This document shows positions 1-11,396 of a stretch of 57,340 nucleotides of DNA, piece by piece. A program made the position numbers and the translations under genes. The notes under the pieces were generated by a model that made no database searches, was not told the DNA's origin, and saw nothing but the letters and a program-made list of their open reading frames with translations. The stretch is from Phoronis australis (Eukaryota > Phoronida > Phoronidae). The DNA is taken from NCBI GenBank assembly GCA_002633005.1, contig NMRA01001094.1, positions 1-57,340 of the forward strand, in the 5' to 3' direction. Position 1 is the first letter of the stretch; every line of letters starts with the position of its first letter.

Positions 1-257
1 GGATATGTGTCAACTCAATGCCAGTGTCCCTGTCTATGGTGGGGTTACCACGCTTGATCTGAATAGCTTCCCTGATTTTTGTGGGGTTATCTCTATTGTC
101 AGTATCAATAATATTCGCAATCTCGTAGTCAATCTCATGGAGTCAAAACTTCGAGCATGCTCTGCATTTGCCATCGGTAGAGAGCCAATGTTTTTCAGCT
201 TTTTGTGTTCGCCGTGGGTATCCCGATTGGACCCTGCAACATCACTCGGCTTGTAAA
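1..257 (-). pseudogene. Penelope-like GIY-YIG endonuclease, C-terminal half, cut by window edge
   Basis: Reading the minus strand from 257 down gives a decayed protein segment in two frames. Residues SNRDTHGEHKKLKNIG and then, after a frameshift near 135, KIREAIQIKRGNPTIDRDTG can be read. The KIREAI-x-I-x(6)-P-x(2)-xRD-x-G pattern is typical of the end of GIY-YIG endonuclease domains fused to reverse transcriptases in Penelope-like elements, and the upstream x-x-EHKK is the expected mid-domain block. The copy is non-functional because of the frameshift. It continues beyond the window. Family assignment is by motif recall only, and another RT/GIY-YIG retroelement is possible. Confidence 0.5.
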
Positions 258-375
258 ATCCTGGGTCAGATTGAAAGTAAGGATAGCGTTTTGCCGTTGC
301 GTTACCTTACAGTCAGGGTGTTTCAGAGCATTTAGGCAGTATTTACAAGAAACACATTATCGTGATAGCCTTTCA

Positions 376-545
376 GGCGTATAACACTCTCCGCAGTCTG
401 TTGGTCACACTCAAGGATAGGCCCTACTACACACCAAGAATGTGAGTGGCGTAGTGTATCAGGTTGGTTGTGGTGCTCTGATGCATCCTACCTTGGCGAG
501 TCTGGACGACAACTGAGGACTCGTATCGACGAACACTAACAAGCT
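376..545 (+). pseudogene. Penelope-like RT/GIY-YIG junction fragment, opposite orientation
   Basis: The plus strand reads YNTLRSLLVTLKDRPYY, then in another frame GVVYQVGC, then CSDASYLGESGRQLRTRIDEH ending at a TAA. This is the usual order of RT tail, Cys-bearing linker and first GIY-YIG block (S-Y-x-G-E-x-G-R-x-L-x-x-R-x-x-EH). At least two frameshifts separate the blocks. It is the N-terminal half of the same kind of domain whose C-terminal half lies on the minus strand at 1-257, so the two are separate or inverted remnants. Confidence 0.5.
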
Positions 546-1572
546 GTAAGAATTTCCTCTCTCCAGTATGACATTCTGGCATTCTCACAGTTTTCATTAT
601 AAGATTGACCGGTAGTCTGTGAATACTATTGACAGTAATCCTCCAAAAACAGAGAAGCTTTCCCGATCAAGCGTGGTAACCCTAATATAAACAGGGATGT
701 TAGCACTGAGTTGACATCTCTACGATCGGGGTGATGACTGTCAAAGTTATGGACAAGCATAAAACCCGTACGTTGCAGGTGACCTAAACTTGGCGGGAGC
801 GTTTCGGAAAACCTTTTGAAGCTACAGGATAAAACACTTAACCCTGATACATCAAAGTGGCTACCAATTGTGTTTGTTGTGTACATTGTTTTTCTTCTTT
901 TCTCTTTTACAGCCAACGGTAGCTATAAAAACGATTGAAAATACAATTTTGTAAATAATTGATTAAAATCTCGATTACTGGTTCAACACTTCATTTTAAT
1001 TTTAGAAAAATGGGGGCAAAGATTTCATTATGCGTATTTACTATGCCAGTCCAAAAGACACTGAAGTTGTCTGCCTACAAACACTGGTGCTCCATGTTCC
1101 CCATGTCTCCGGTCCAACATCATTTGAAGATTTTTTTTATTGCTACACAAATAAATACAGATTTTTAGCCCATCAAACGAGCCATTATACTCGGGCTCTT
1201 AACTATAAAACAAAATGAATGACAAAAGTAAAGAAAACAAATCATATCATAATAAAGGATAACATATTTACAACAGAAAAATATGTAAGAACATAAATAA
1301 AACAGAAACCTCAACGTTGATACTAATGCTAATGTTATGACATTTAGAAATAAAATCACAAAGACTTCTAATCAATAGAGCTTTACAGTCGTTATTTAAA
1401 TTGCGACAACTATTTGAAGATAAGCGTACAGTACAGTGCTGATCGAAAATAGCTTCCTATTGAACGTGCTTCAGCCTCAGTCAGGCCTCGTGTGGTCATC
1501 AACCGGAGTGACGTCAGGCTTCGCCTGGGCGCGGTCTGAACTCGGTTGGGTTGAGGCTCAGCCAAAGAATCA
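546..1572. other. No gene seen
   Basis: Unique-looking AT-rich sequence. Short open frames on both strands lack splice context or recognisable motifs. Nothing is supported here. Confidence 0.5.
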
Positions 1573-1946
1573 AGGTACCTAAACTACACGGACTCATAAA
1601 CACGGTCACAGACGCATGAACACCACTCACGTGCCTGCAAACACCGTTCACTGACTCACAGACACAGGAAGAACTCACAAAACACGATCCATTCACCCAA
1701 ATACACGGGACACGGACTCGCATTCACGAAGAAAGACGGTTAACGGACCGCCAAACACGGGCCACGGACTCATCGGCTACCTGGGTCAGCTGACATCTAC
1801 ATTTTGTCCGTAAACCGTGTTTAGCGGTCCGTTAACCGTCTTTCTTCGTGGATGTGAGTCCGTGTCCCGTGCATTTGGGTGAATGGATCGTGTTTTGTGA
1901 GTCCGTTCCCGTATTTGTGAATCAGTTAAGCGTGTAGTTTAGGTAC
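1573..1946. repeat. Fold-back (hairpin) inverted-repeat element
   Basis: The left arm (1573-1760) begins AGGTACCTAAACTACACG and is the reverse complement of the right arm (1815-1946), which ends CGTGTAGTTTAGGTAC. Pairing is near perfect for the inner part of about 90 bp (GACGGTTAACGGACCGCC against its complement). The right arm lacks about 55 bp of the outer half. A 54 bp loop (1761-1814) separates the arms. The arms contain loose tandem units of the form ACTCAC-n-AACACGG. This is the structure of a fold-back or long-TIR non-autonomous DNA element. No coding capacity. Confidence 0.8.
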
Positions 1947-2060
1947 ATTGAGAATGGCCTAGGCTGGACCGCGGATGGACTGCGGTTATTAAGTCATTTA
2001 GTGTCCGGGGGGTTACTCCTGTATATGCTACCACTGACCGCTGAACCAGAACTCATNTTT

Positions 2061-2128
2061 CATTTTGCTTGCGGCAGCCAAGGGGAGGGGGGGAGCTGGG
2101 GCCTCTGCCCCCCCCAAATCCGCCTATG
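2061..2128 (-). repeat. End of CATAGGCGGATTTGGGG repeat family
   Basis: The reverse complement reads CATAGGCGGATTTGGGG, then a C/G-rich run, then CCTTGGCTGCCGCAAGC. It matches the left end of the element at 28416. Only this end is recognisable. The undetermined base of the window is at 2057 next to it. Confidence 0.6.
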
Positions 2129-5100
2129 GAATTTGCACCATTAAGACATTTAAATTAGGCCTACCTTTTTATGAACTTGGCATTTTTTGTAGTTTCATTC
2201 CATAAAGGTAGCTTTCATTTCATTTTGAAGGTACCATGATCACTAAGTCGTGGTATGGTTACAAAAGATTACAAGTCTGGTGTGGTAGTTGCAAAAATAG
2301 GGTATTTACAAAAATAACTCGAATTCTTTTTTAAAGCTTCATAAGTCTAAATATCATGTTTGAACCACACCAAAATGAGCTCTCTCTAACTGTACAGACA
2401 TAGTCTATGCTAGAGGTACACGTCAAAAAGTAATTCAACAGTTTATTTTTAGTGACAACAGCTCGACCAAGGCTTTGAGTTCCGGCAGTAATCCAGTGCC
2501 CTTCCCTGTGCCGATCGAATCTCTTGAATTTTGACCGGGAGAGTTCAGTTGAACGCCAGCTTACGGTTTATGAATAACAAAAATGTACCTCTGATACGAA
2601 ACAAAATAATGTCCATTAGGTTGAAATAAATAAAAAAAAACATAAAATAAAAATGGCCTTAAAAACAACAATTTCTGGGGACTACCGCTAGAGTGCTGAG
2701 ATCCAGCAGGTGCCGAGACAAAGGCGGCCAGACGTAGCCAACTCGGGAGTCAAAATCTGAGATAGCCCTGCACTATGGCCACCAAGCTGAAAAGTGCGTA
2801 TCTAGAAACTAATATATTCTTGTTTATAATAGCCTTCGAGTTATCAAGCAACATCACTAAGTTCAGCTGCTCGTATGGCCGTACAGTTTGATCCATAGTA
2901 TACGCTTCTCAACATCATTTTTCGGCTTAGGACATGCCAAAAATGACGGGATATTATTCTGGAGCAGCATAACGGCTGTCGGGGCTACACACGTCATATC
3001 AACACCGTTTCCCCATTCTTAGCGGACAATTTCTTGAGCTACAGACTAAAGTAAGTTTTATTCAACTGCGTGTGGTTTGTTGGGTAAAATGGCGGTTTGG
3101 AAACGCAGACGAAGGTGTGCCAAGAATTCTGCGTTCTGATTGGTCAATTAAGCCGTCCGTCATAATCCTGGCGATAGGTCAATTAGTGTGCACGTAGAAT
3201 TGGTCAGGGAAAATGCAGTTTGAGAGTGACGTTCACGTGTGCGTGTCCGTCTTACATGTAAACAACCAATGCGCTCACAGTTGCCAAAGTCAATAAAAAG
3301 AGATTCAAAAGACGCTTAAACTTAACTAAAATTAATTTCCTTCATCTGCCATTAGTAATTAAGCATTACGTAAATGTAATGGAAAAGTGTGTACTAACAT
3401 ACATATGTACGAGTCTGGCCGAGCTGTGTAGGTAGTCGTTCACATTAGGACGAATAATACTTTATCATATTGTGTGCACTTGCAGTAGTGCGTACGCTCA
3501 ATTAACATCAGCGGCTGCTCTCGTTCATTTCCCAAAAGACATAAATTTGAAAAATGTGTCTTACCCAGCAGTAACTACTAAGTAGTAATTTATGAACTTA
3601 TTTGTGCATATTGTCTCTGTTACGGAAACTGCACTGCGGGTCTATGACATTAAAGTTTAACAGACACATACCCAGACCCAATAGTCAGGGTGCAAATATA
3701 TTATGCATGTACGTATAGACTAACTGGCAACTTTTTGGTAGGAATCCCAAAACTGAAACGTTTCGGCTACATGGATGATTTCACAAACTTGACTTCCTGT
3801 TCACGTTAAATTCAAAAATCATAAATTCCTGATCACATATGACATTTAACGGATTTTTCTGAATGAAATGTTACAGAATGCCCTAAAAAGACGAAATAAT
3901 CAATAACCATTAAAATCGGTGAGGCGTTTTATTGGAAACTCAATTTAAGTATGGAAATTGGGAGTCCCGAAACATATCCTGACGCCACCACGTTCGCACT
4001 TCGCTCTGATTTTCAAGAGAGTCAAGGCGGCCGAATAAACAAAATGGGAAATGCAAATGAAAATTTCCGTCCCAAAAATCAGGTTGGCGAACTCGCCTTT
4101 TTGAACAACACTGCTTTGATAGTGGTCGCTTTAAAAAACCCGTTTGTAATGGAGTTAAGGACTGTTCGGAGACATAGCGAGTATCGAAACCTTGAAAACT
4201 TTAGATTATAGAAATTATTTTCTTTGTTGCATCATTTTACTAAGAAATAGGCTGGTGTAATTTTGTGAAATTTCACTGAAATACACGTTTTTCATGATCA
4301 GTGATAAAAAGAGGCGAAACATGGAGATTGAATAAGAGGAAAGCTAAACGAAAAAAGAAGAAATACAATCAAAAGACGAAAATTCCAAGCTCTGGATGAT
4401 ATAAAGATATTATATATACACATGTACCTTCCACGTGAACTTATTTGATGAATGTGTGCCAAATTGCAAAACTAATTAGTGAGTGAGAACCTTGGGCTGG
4501 GTTGTTTGTGAATCAAGTCAAGACTTAGAAATAGAGGCAGATGACTAGGATTAATGATTGAGCTGCAACAGGTGCGACAATACAACAGCGTCACTAACTC
4601 CAGTAAACATCTAATATAATAGAGGGTTTATCAAGTCGCCTGAAATCTATAGAAAACAAGGTAACGAAACATGTAATGTAATGAAGTAAGAACTAAATCA
4701 ACAGATGGCTGCTGAAAGTTTGCTCCACTTTGATAGCTAATTTTAAGGTTACATCAAATCTTATTTAGTGGCCTCAATTCTAACTTGTAGATCAAAAAAC
4801 TAAGCTGTGTCATCTTGTAAATGTATATATTTTCTGACAGAAAAAATCAGGAAATATAAAAATGTTTTATATTGATGTGCCATTATTATTATTGCCTTAA
4901 CAACTTTTAAGTCAAAGTTTAATTTTTAAGAAAGGTACGTTCATAGTTATATAACCTCTTGGTCGATTTCAATGAAACCTTTTTAAATGAAAACTTCACC
5001 AGTTACCTCAAAAAAGACCCACAGTATTTTCGATTATTACTTTCGTTTGGATTCTGTGACAAATCAAATCGGAAAACGTTAGAAATTTTCGTAAAAAAGA

Positions 5101-6793
5101 AGTCGCATTCGCCTGTTACATTACCACGAATTTTAGGCCTTTGTATAGAAAATTCTAAGACTGTTTTTGAGACTGATGAATAAATATTCAGTTTTGGAAA
5201 GTCTTAGCGAATTCCACCGAGCCGTTTTTAAGAACTCGTGTTCCTAAATCCAAATAAAATTGATTTGCTGAAGCCGAGAACACGCCGATTAAACTGGGAC
5301 GAATTTTCGCTCTTCGGTTAATTATTCAGCGAATACTTGTTTTCGGTAATTGTAACCTATACATGCCTTAACCACTGTTTCAACATTCACTCAACATTCG
5401 TTCTCAACAGTCGAATGCATCTAGACGCACAACACCCTCCGGATCAAAACTACGTTTTGTCTGTTTTCCCCGGCACCGTTCTATCACAAGTTCACCTGGT
5501 AGACTTTATTGTGGCGACTGGTTGAATGAAAGGACGAAAGGTACAAACGAAGCTGCTCTGTACCTGGCGGGAGGTTTGATTTGAGTAATCTTCCTGTAAC
5601 CTTTGACTTCGGATAGGTAGTAAACAAATACCCACGCGATTGTGCATTTAAAAGGTGCCTCTACTATTTTTTTCTCGTTACACTGTATATACATGTATAT
5701 TGTATTTGAAGTTTCTCGAAAATGAAGGTTCGAGATAGGCCAATCCTTAAAATTGAACATGTACATGTACAAAGACATTCCTACGAGCATTGTTGTCAGC
5801 TTTTCTTAGTGCACTAGGCAATTAGTTTTGACAGTGTCCAAGTTTATTAATAGGTCTTGGAAAGTTTCATTCAGAGTTGTTTTAGGTACCTAAAACACAC
5901 GGTCAGGAGTCAATTTCAACCCAACATACTGCATTGCTTCCGTTTTCATCGGGATCGCTGGTTTGAACGCTTTCAACCACCAGCAAGATGGTATGTCCTG
6001 AAACAGAACATTGTTTCAGGGGTTAAATTGCAAAGTTGCATGGAGACGGCCTCAGTGAATCACAAATTCAAATCTTATCGACCAACCTATGTATTTACCA
6101 AATATCTATAAATTATATAATTTAAGTCATCACGCATGTGGTCTCTGAGAGTAGAAGTGAAGTGTGCAGAATTCAGTTTTAGACTTCATACGAATCTACT
6201 ATATACTGGGTCACGTGACCAAGCGTATTAATAAAATGTAGTAAAAAGTAAAGAAACATTCAGAGCAAAATACTCGTATCAATACAATGACTAAACTTTG
6301 GTTGAACTAAATAAACAAAACTGTTCTTACATTTTTCTCGTATTGCTTCATTTTCGTTTAACGCTGATTTCTAAGTGTTTTTTGAGAATTTTGCATGGAT
6401 TGCAATACCTTAAAATTTCATTCTATCCGATCAGCTATTTCTGAAAAAGGATTTTCAAAATTGGGTCATTATAGTAAGTTGAAAAGAACACAGGGTGTAA
6501 GTCATGATAGATACATATATTATACAATAAAAAGTGATTCACAAATGTCAACAAATCTAGACGCCACTCGAATGTCAAGTTGAGTGTTTTTTATGCCACT
6601 AACCCTGCGAAATGTATCTACACATGTTGTAGAAAAGCATGGGTAAAACGTACAATAAATCTGCATGTAATCTTCGTGTAGTAAAACACAGTTTGCTTGT
6701 GTTGAGCTAGCCAAGAAGCATTTTTATGTGAATCCCTGTTAAGCCATGGTATGACACTAACACATATACAAACTACACCTGATTAGGTAATAC

Positions 6794-6796
<3 letters not shown>
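2129..6796. other. 4.7 kb without a supported gene
   Basis: AT-rich intergenic or intronic DNA. Open frames at 3951-4211 and 4959-5183 (plus) and 5506-5790 (minus) have no recognisable motif, splice context or coding bias, and I regard them as chance. ATG GCG GTT TGG at 3090 opens a frame of only 15 codons. Confidence 0.4.

Positions 6797-6843
<47 letters not shown>
6797..6843. repeat. (AT)n microsatellite
   Basis: Uninterrupted AT dinucleotide run of 47 bases. Confidence 0.97.
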
Positions 6844-6844
<1 letters not shown>

Positions 6845-7043
6845 CAATGAGTTTTAAATTTGCATGATTTATTACAAAGCGCGAACATATTCTCAGAGAT
6901 CTCAGAGACTTCACTACTTTGCAGAAATAGTCGTGTGCAGTGTAGGACTGAATGTTGGTCTCGAGCGTTAAGTCGCCTTTCACTAAATAGGTATGCTTTG
7001 GAGAACCACTCTTTCTGACGATTTCTAAAACAGTTTTTTTCTT

Positions 7044-7325
7044 ATGCCACGGTCAATTGCTTTTGCCAACTTGGATGTTGAAGTCTTCTGCTCATGCCTA
7101 GCCACTGACATGCTTGACGGTGAACATAGCAGTCCTCAAATAAAACAAAATTTTCAGATGCATCTACAAATCATTTGTGAACCAGCATTTTCACAGCAGT
7201 TGACAGGAGGGCGATTTATGTTAGAATTGATAACTATGCATAGGTCTATAATAGGTAGTTTAAGGTCGCTGCCTACCTTCGTTAAGAAGGGTGATTTTTT
7301 AAAGTATCTTCAACTATTGCAGTGA
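7044..7325 (+). other. Unrecognised open frame, about 93 codons
   Basis: Starts MPRSIAFANLDVEVF and ends FLKYLQLLQ before TGA. The composition is protein-like, with evenly spread hydrophobic and charged residues, but there is no known motif, no clear splice sites and no neighbour it would join. It may be a transposon relic or chance. Confidence 0.15.
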
Positions 7326-7825
7326 ATCAAAGTGAACTTTCTGGGATTTAAGAAATCAGAAAATTTATATTACCTTTCTCTGTTTGGCCAAAGTTACATT
7401 TTGTAGATTTTTTTTATTTGTTATCGGTGTATATCACAGGCATTCAACACTCTCAATGAATGTTTGTGGCCACGAAAAATTCAGTCAGTTAATTTCGTAG
7501 ACAGATCAAGAGTTTTGTTATAAAAAGTGACACTAATTTGCAACTTTTCTCCCGAAATCATGCTTAAGCCATTTAGTTAATAGGACAGCAATATTCTTTT
7601 GAATTCTAAGACTTGGTTTTCATGTGAAAGATTCTGGGAATCTCAAAAAATGAATTTGAACTTCACAAAATAGAAAAATGTCGAGGTATGATCGTTTAAC
7701 ACCCTCTGAAAAATTGTTATTTGGGTCCACAACAATTTATTTCAATCATCAGGAAAAGTCTACCGAAAACTTCTACCTCGAATTATAATCAATCCTGAAT
7801 CAGTCCTTCTAGAAGTTATTGAACA

Positions 7826-8001
7826 ACTATACAACTAACTCCCTAGTAGTGCTGACCACAGTCTCCGGTATCTGCAAGACTTGCTGCAACTCAAATGACT
7901 ACGGCGAGTCAGCCATTACAACATCTGGCAGCTCTACACATTGCATGTTTTCGTCGCTTATGGCATACACTTCACTGACATTAGTCATATCTGCTGCAAC
8001 A
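7826..8001 (-). pseudogene. Out-of-frame continuation of exon d
   Basis: Shifted frame downstream of the exon d stop reads DVAADMTNVSEVYAISDENM, then VELPDVVMADSP, a TAG, and FELQQVLQIPETVVSTTREL before TAG. The composition matches the acidic exon above. This suggests coding sequence broken by one frameshift and one nonsense change, or an assembly indel. It could also be chance 3' UTR. Confidence 0.3.
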
Positions 8002-8114
8002 TCAATCGATTGCTTCTACTTCTTCCTGATCGAGCATTGTTTCCATCACATAAGCCTCCTCAGCTCCACTCCTCTCATCATCAGCACTCTCCTCATTACC
8101 AGTTCTACTAACGT
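8002..8114 (-). CDS. Unknown-gene exon d (last readable exon), acidic
   Basis: The acceptor TTATTTTTCGTCAG precedes ACGTTAGTAGAACTGG. Read in phase 1 this gives VSRTGNEESADDERSGAEEA and on to EEVEAID before TGA at 8002-8004. The stretch is strongly acidic. It joins exon c (10542-10628), which ends one base into a codon: SLS-G|AC gives an Asp and an uninterrupted frame. Beyond the stop, another frame reads on as protein-like sequence (MTNVSEVYAISDENMQ, then VELPDVVMADSP) down to about 7830. The TGA may therefore be a frameshift, in a pseudogene or an assembly error, rather than the true end. Function unknown. Confidence 0.45.
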
Positions 8115-8264
8115 CTGACGAAAAATAATTATATTAAATTACAATAAATCATTCACTGAAAGCTCATAAAACAAACGAAATCGTGACTGGTTTGGGTGTG
8201 AGTCTCAATTACTCACGTAGCACCAATGAATTTTTTGCAATTATGGTTATGAAAATGAAAGTCC

Positions 8265-10346
8265 GAATTTCACTGGATTCCGATGAGATTCCAGTGAGAT
8301 TCTCACAAAAAGAACCATTTGAGTGAGAATCCAACAAGAATTTGAAGGAGTCAGTGGGTGGTGGGAAAAAAGTGGAAATTCAATAATAAATTGCATTTGA
8401 GAACGCAGTGAGAATTTCAGACTTGAGAATTAAGTGAGAACTTGAACTTTCAAAATTGGAGCGAAAGTTGAGTGAGAATTAATGAATAACGAAACCTGCA
8501 CATTGGCGTTTCTTGTGGAAATTTCATTGGACCAGATTTCTGAATTCAAAATACAATGGTGCCACCAATGTAAAATTGACATGAATTAGAGAACTATCTT
8601 GAAGGTTGATGACATTTTTTCTCACATCTATTGTGAAATTATTGAACAGTTTGTCTGCATGTCAACCAGATGGGATCCTTGACTGAAGATGTGTGTTAAT
8701 AAGCGTAAGATTAGTACATTACATAAATCTAGTAGAGTGCATGAAGCGCAAGTATTAGACTGGTGTCTTTCGCTCTGTGTTGACCGCTGGGTTTTTAGTA
8801 TTTTGATGATTCACAAAAAGTGTTGAAATTGTTAGTTTAAGTCCGCTCTATTTCATCAAGGATTGTATTACAATAGGACTGATCACTAGCGAGTTCGGTG
8901 TTGTGGCTACTACTAGCGCCGCCAAGTAGCAAATAAGCAACGGTCAAGTACAAAGCGCGAGCAAAATGGTGAAGGGCACCGTTTGGAGCGCAATAAATTG
9001 CACAAATTCATACACCAAATCGTACGGTAAAGATTGTTTGTTATTCAATAACATGATACATTGTCTTTCATTTGTGTGTTCTGTTCATGGTTGAAAGACG
9101 AGTAGATCGCAGTTTCGGTCCACTGTCGTCTGCGGTGAAAGCTATTAAGTTGTGTGGGTAGTGAATATTTTGATTGCTTAAAATATTTTGTCATGACATT
9201 TTGCAACTTTGACTGGTTATAGATCAAGTTTGAGTCTAATACTGGAATATCTGGTCATCAGTGATAATATACCTAATGTTAAATACGTTTTGTGAGATAC
9301 TCTTCAGATTAGCAACTGACTTGTAACTATTGGTGATTATAGTGCGGAGAGTGGGGAGTTAACCCTGTACTAGCATGTCACTAAAAAGTAATAGGATGCT
9401 CTAAAAGTACATGTAAAGTGCATCAGAATGGATTACTAAGTTGTGAATTGCCTTGCTTTCATCCTTTTGTATAACACCCATTGCACTCAATTGTCTGCAT
9501 TGCTATAGTAGCTTGGCGTGAGAAATTAGCAGGGAGTTGCAAGCACCATGTAATGAAAAATTGGAAAATACGCAAGACGGTACTGAGATAACCACAAAGG
9601 CATGGACACCTGTCACTACAAAATGTATTTGGGTGGCATGCACAAAACAACGGCAACTTCATCAGATATTGTCAATGGTCAAAGTTATCTGTCAATCAAA
9701 ATGTGTGATGATGGGAGGGGCTACATAACCCTTGTTTTTTACCTGCTTTGCTCTGCTCTCATGCACTCCGTGGGAGACGTCACGACCCATTTGGCGCCCG
9801 CCTGGTCTTTACCTGTTTTCCTCTCCGCACGTGTACTCCTCTTCCTGGCACATGCGGGCAATTGCCTCCCAAACCCCCAAGAGTAATCGCTAAAATCAGT
9901 AGTCCATGGATACATGAAATGTAATTAGGAACGGAAATTTGCTTTTTGTGATCTGAAAGAGAATGAAAGCAAATATACTTTAATATTAATTAAAACACAC
10001 AATTTCTTTTTCATTGAATGTTGTTCACCTTGCTAACCATTGCGATGATCAAACTATACCTTCGCACAAATTTCAAGATAAACTCGCAAAAAAGCAGCAC
10101 TATGGTTACAAATAAAGCTCTGAACTCTCATCTAATTCAGTAACTTGCCATTAAGTGCACAAAATTCTCACTCAGTGAGTTTTTCACTCAGTGATATTTT
10201 CAGTAAGATGATATCTCACCGAGTGGGATTGCCATGCAAATTTGATTCAAATGCAACATCACAGTATTCTGATTAATGATTTTTTCAATAACTATCTTAG
10301 TTACTGTAGATTCTCACTGGAATCTCACTGGAATCCAATGAAATTC
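8265..10346. mobile_element. 2.1 kb inverted-repeat element in an intron, GTGAGAATT subterminal repeats
   Basis: GAATTTCACTGGATTCCGAT plus 22 further bases at 8265-8306 recur in reverse complement at 10309-10346, at about 85 percent identity. Inside each end, copies of GTGAGAATT/C cluster in mirrored orientation: near 8299, 8324, 8404, 8429 and 8469 on the left, and as AATTCTCAC near 10166, 10184, 10311 and 10324 on the right. Terminal inverted repeats with repeated subterminal motifs are typical of cut-and-paste DNA transposons. The true outer ends and target duplication were not resolved. The element sits in the intron between exons c and d of the minus-strand gene and contains the THAP-like exon at 8966. 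Confidence 0.5.
8966..9026 (+). CDS. THAP-like zinc-finger first exon
   Basis: ATG GTG AAG GGC opens MVKGTVWSAINCTNSYTKSY, followed by a donor (TCGTACG|GTAAAGA) one base into the next codon. THAP DNA-binding domains typically start M-V-K-x-C-x-x-x-x-C-x-N-[RS]-[YF]-[ST]-K and are split by an intron soon after. The match from NCTNSYTK is good, but the first zinc-ligand Cys position here is Thr, so the copy may be decayed. THAP domains occur in P-element and Kolobok transposases and in host genes. The position inside the inverted-repeat element favours a transposase origin. No second exon (SFHRFP-like) was found. Confidence 0.35.
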
Positions 10347-10541
10347 TTACTGACTGTCAGGTTGAGAATTTCCTTATTTTTTATAAAATTGTACATTCCT
10401 ATGCCACAAATATTTTCACCGTAATTTACTTTTTTGCAAATTCAACAGTTATATTATTTTTCCTTTTTTGCCCAGGACTTTAGTCCAGAATGAACTTACT
10501 GCCGAAAATACATAGTTTTTATTCCACTATTTAAACTTTAC

Positions 10542-10628
10542 CTGAGAGAGAAGCTGAGTCTACCAGAGAGAGTGTATTCTTAAATGATGACACTTCAAAT
10601 GCAGCTTCATTTCCATGAGAAATTGTGT
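10542..10628 (-). CDS. Unknown-gene exon c
   Basis: Flanked by an acceptor (AATGATTTTGAG) and a good donor (CTCTCAG|GTAAAGT). Phase 1 to phase 1; reads TISHGNEAAFEVSSFKNTLS then LVDSASLS. It joins exon d in frame across a 2.4 kb intron that holds the inverted-repeat element. The upstream neighbour with a matching phase was not found; a possible 39-base piece at about 10744-10782 (ending at donor ATGAG|GTAAATG) is too weak to include. Confidence 0.45.
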
Positions 10629-11021
10629 CTCAAAATCATTGAGTAAAAATGCTTTAAAGATGAATATTGAACATTTTCACAAATACAATCCACTTGCTTA
10701 TTTATTTTGATCACCAACATCTTGTTACCAACAGTCATTTACCTCATTTCTGTTGGCAGGCTGTTTTGTGATGACACAGTTCTTTCACTTACCAAGAGCC
10801 AGAACTGTGATATTGGATTTTTACTAGTCAAATCGTGGTTTTGTATTACAACAAGTTTACCTTACGGGTGCTTACAATATCTGCGCGAATTTACCATACC
10901 AAACACGCTATAGAATTGTACAATATCAAGCTGTGCAAAATATTCTCATAGTGCTGCATCATCAACCACACACCTTTTTAAGATGTTCATTCATTATCTA
11001 GAGGACTTAGATATATTTTAC

Positions 11022-11096
11022 CGTCACAGTAAACTCCACAGGCTGTGTAGAGGAGCTCGGTACAGGGTCTCCACTATCCACTTCCTTAGGGGCACC
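11022..11096 (-). CDS. Unknown-gene exon a
   Basis: Acceptor CTCTAAAATTTCAG and donor GTGACG|GTAAAAT bound exactly 25 codons, phase 0 to 0: GAPKEVDSGDPVPSSSTQPV then EFTVT. Ser/Pro-rich linker-like composition. Assigned to the same gene as exons c and d only by strand and position. Confidence 0.45.
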
Positions 11097-11169
11097 CTGA
11101 AATTTTAGAGTTATTTCACATTGTCAGCAAGCAAACACCTACAGCCGATTTCATGAGGTTGGTTTGAAT

Positions 11170-11396
11170 TTAAACCTGGTTTAAACTGGAGTTAGCCCAG
11201 GTTTAAAGATATTCTGCATCTCATAAAGGTGATTTAACTTCTAGAGCAGTGTTCTTGTAAAACCTGGTTTAACCCCAGTTTAGACCTGGTGTAAGTCAGT
11301 TTTCATTTCACCAACGAGGTATGTACACTGCATTACTTACTGTAATGAGATCTTAAACCAGGTTTAAATTAACACCTGTTCAGACCCAGGTTTAAT
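11170..11396. repeat. Cluster of AAACCTGGTTTAAAC palindromes
   Basis: Three blocks (about 11170-11207, 11262-11294, 11353-11396) each hold inverted pairs of AAACCTGGTTTAA / CCCAGGTTTAA / AACCCCAGTTTAGACC. Near-palindromic units repeated in both orientations over 230 bp suggest a short fold-back element or a protein-binding repeat. Confidence 0.65.

Noticed and set aside
626-916. 96-codon minus-strand frame
   Set aside because: No motif, no splice context, low-complexity start. Lies between retroelement fragments.
1165-1359. Phe/Tyr/Cys-rich minus-strand frame resembling a membrane segment
   Set aside because: Composition is what AT-rich DNA gives by chance; no start context.
6783-6983. Minus-strand frame ending in a Tyr-Ile repeat
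   Set aside because: Produced by reading through the (AT)n microsatellite.
7819-8118. 99-codon plus-strand Ser/Thr-rich frame
   Set aside because: Antisense shadow of the acidic exon d on the minus strand.
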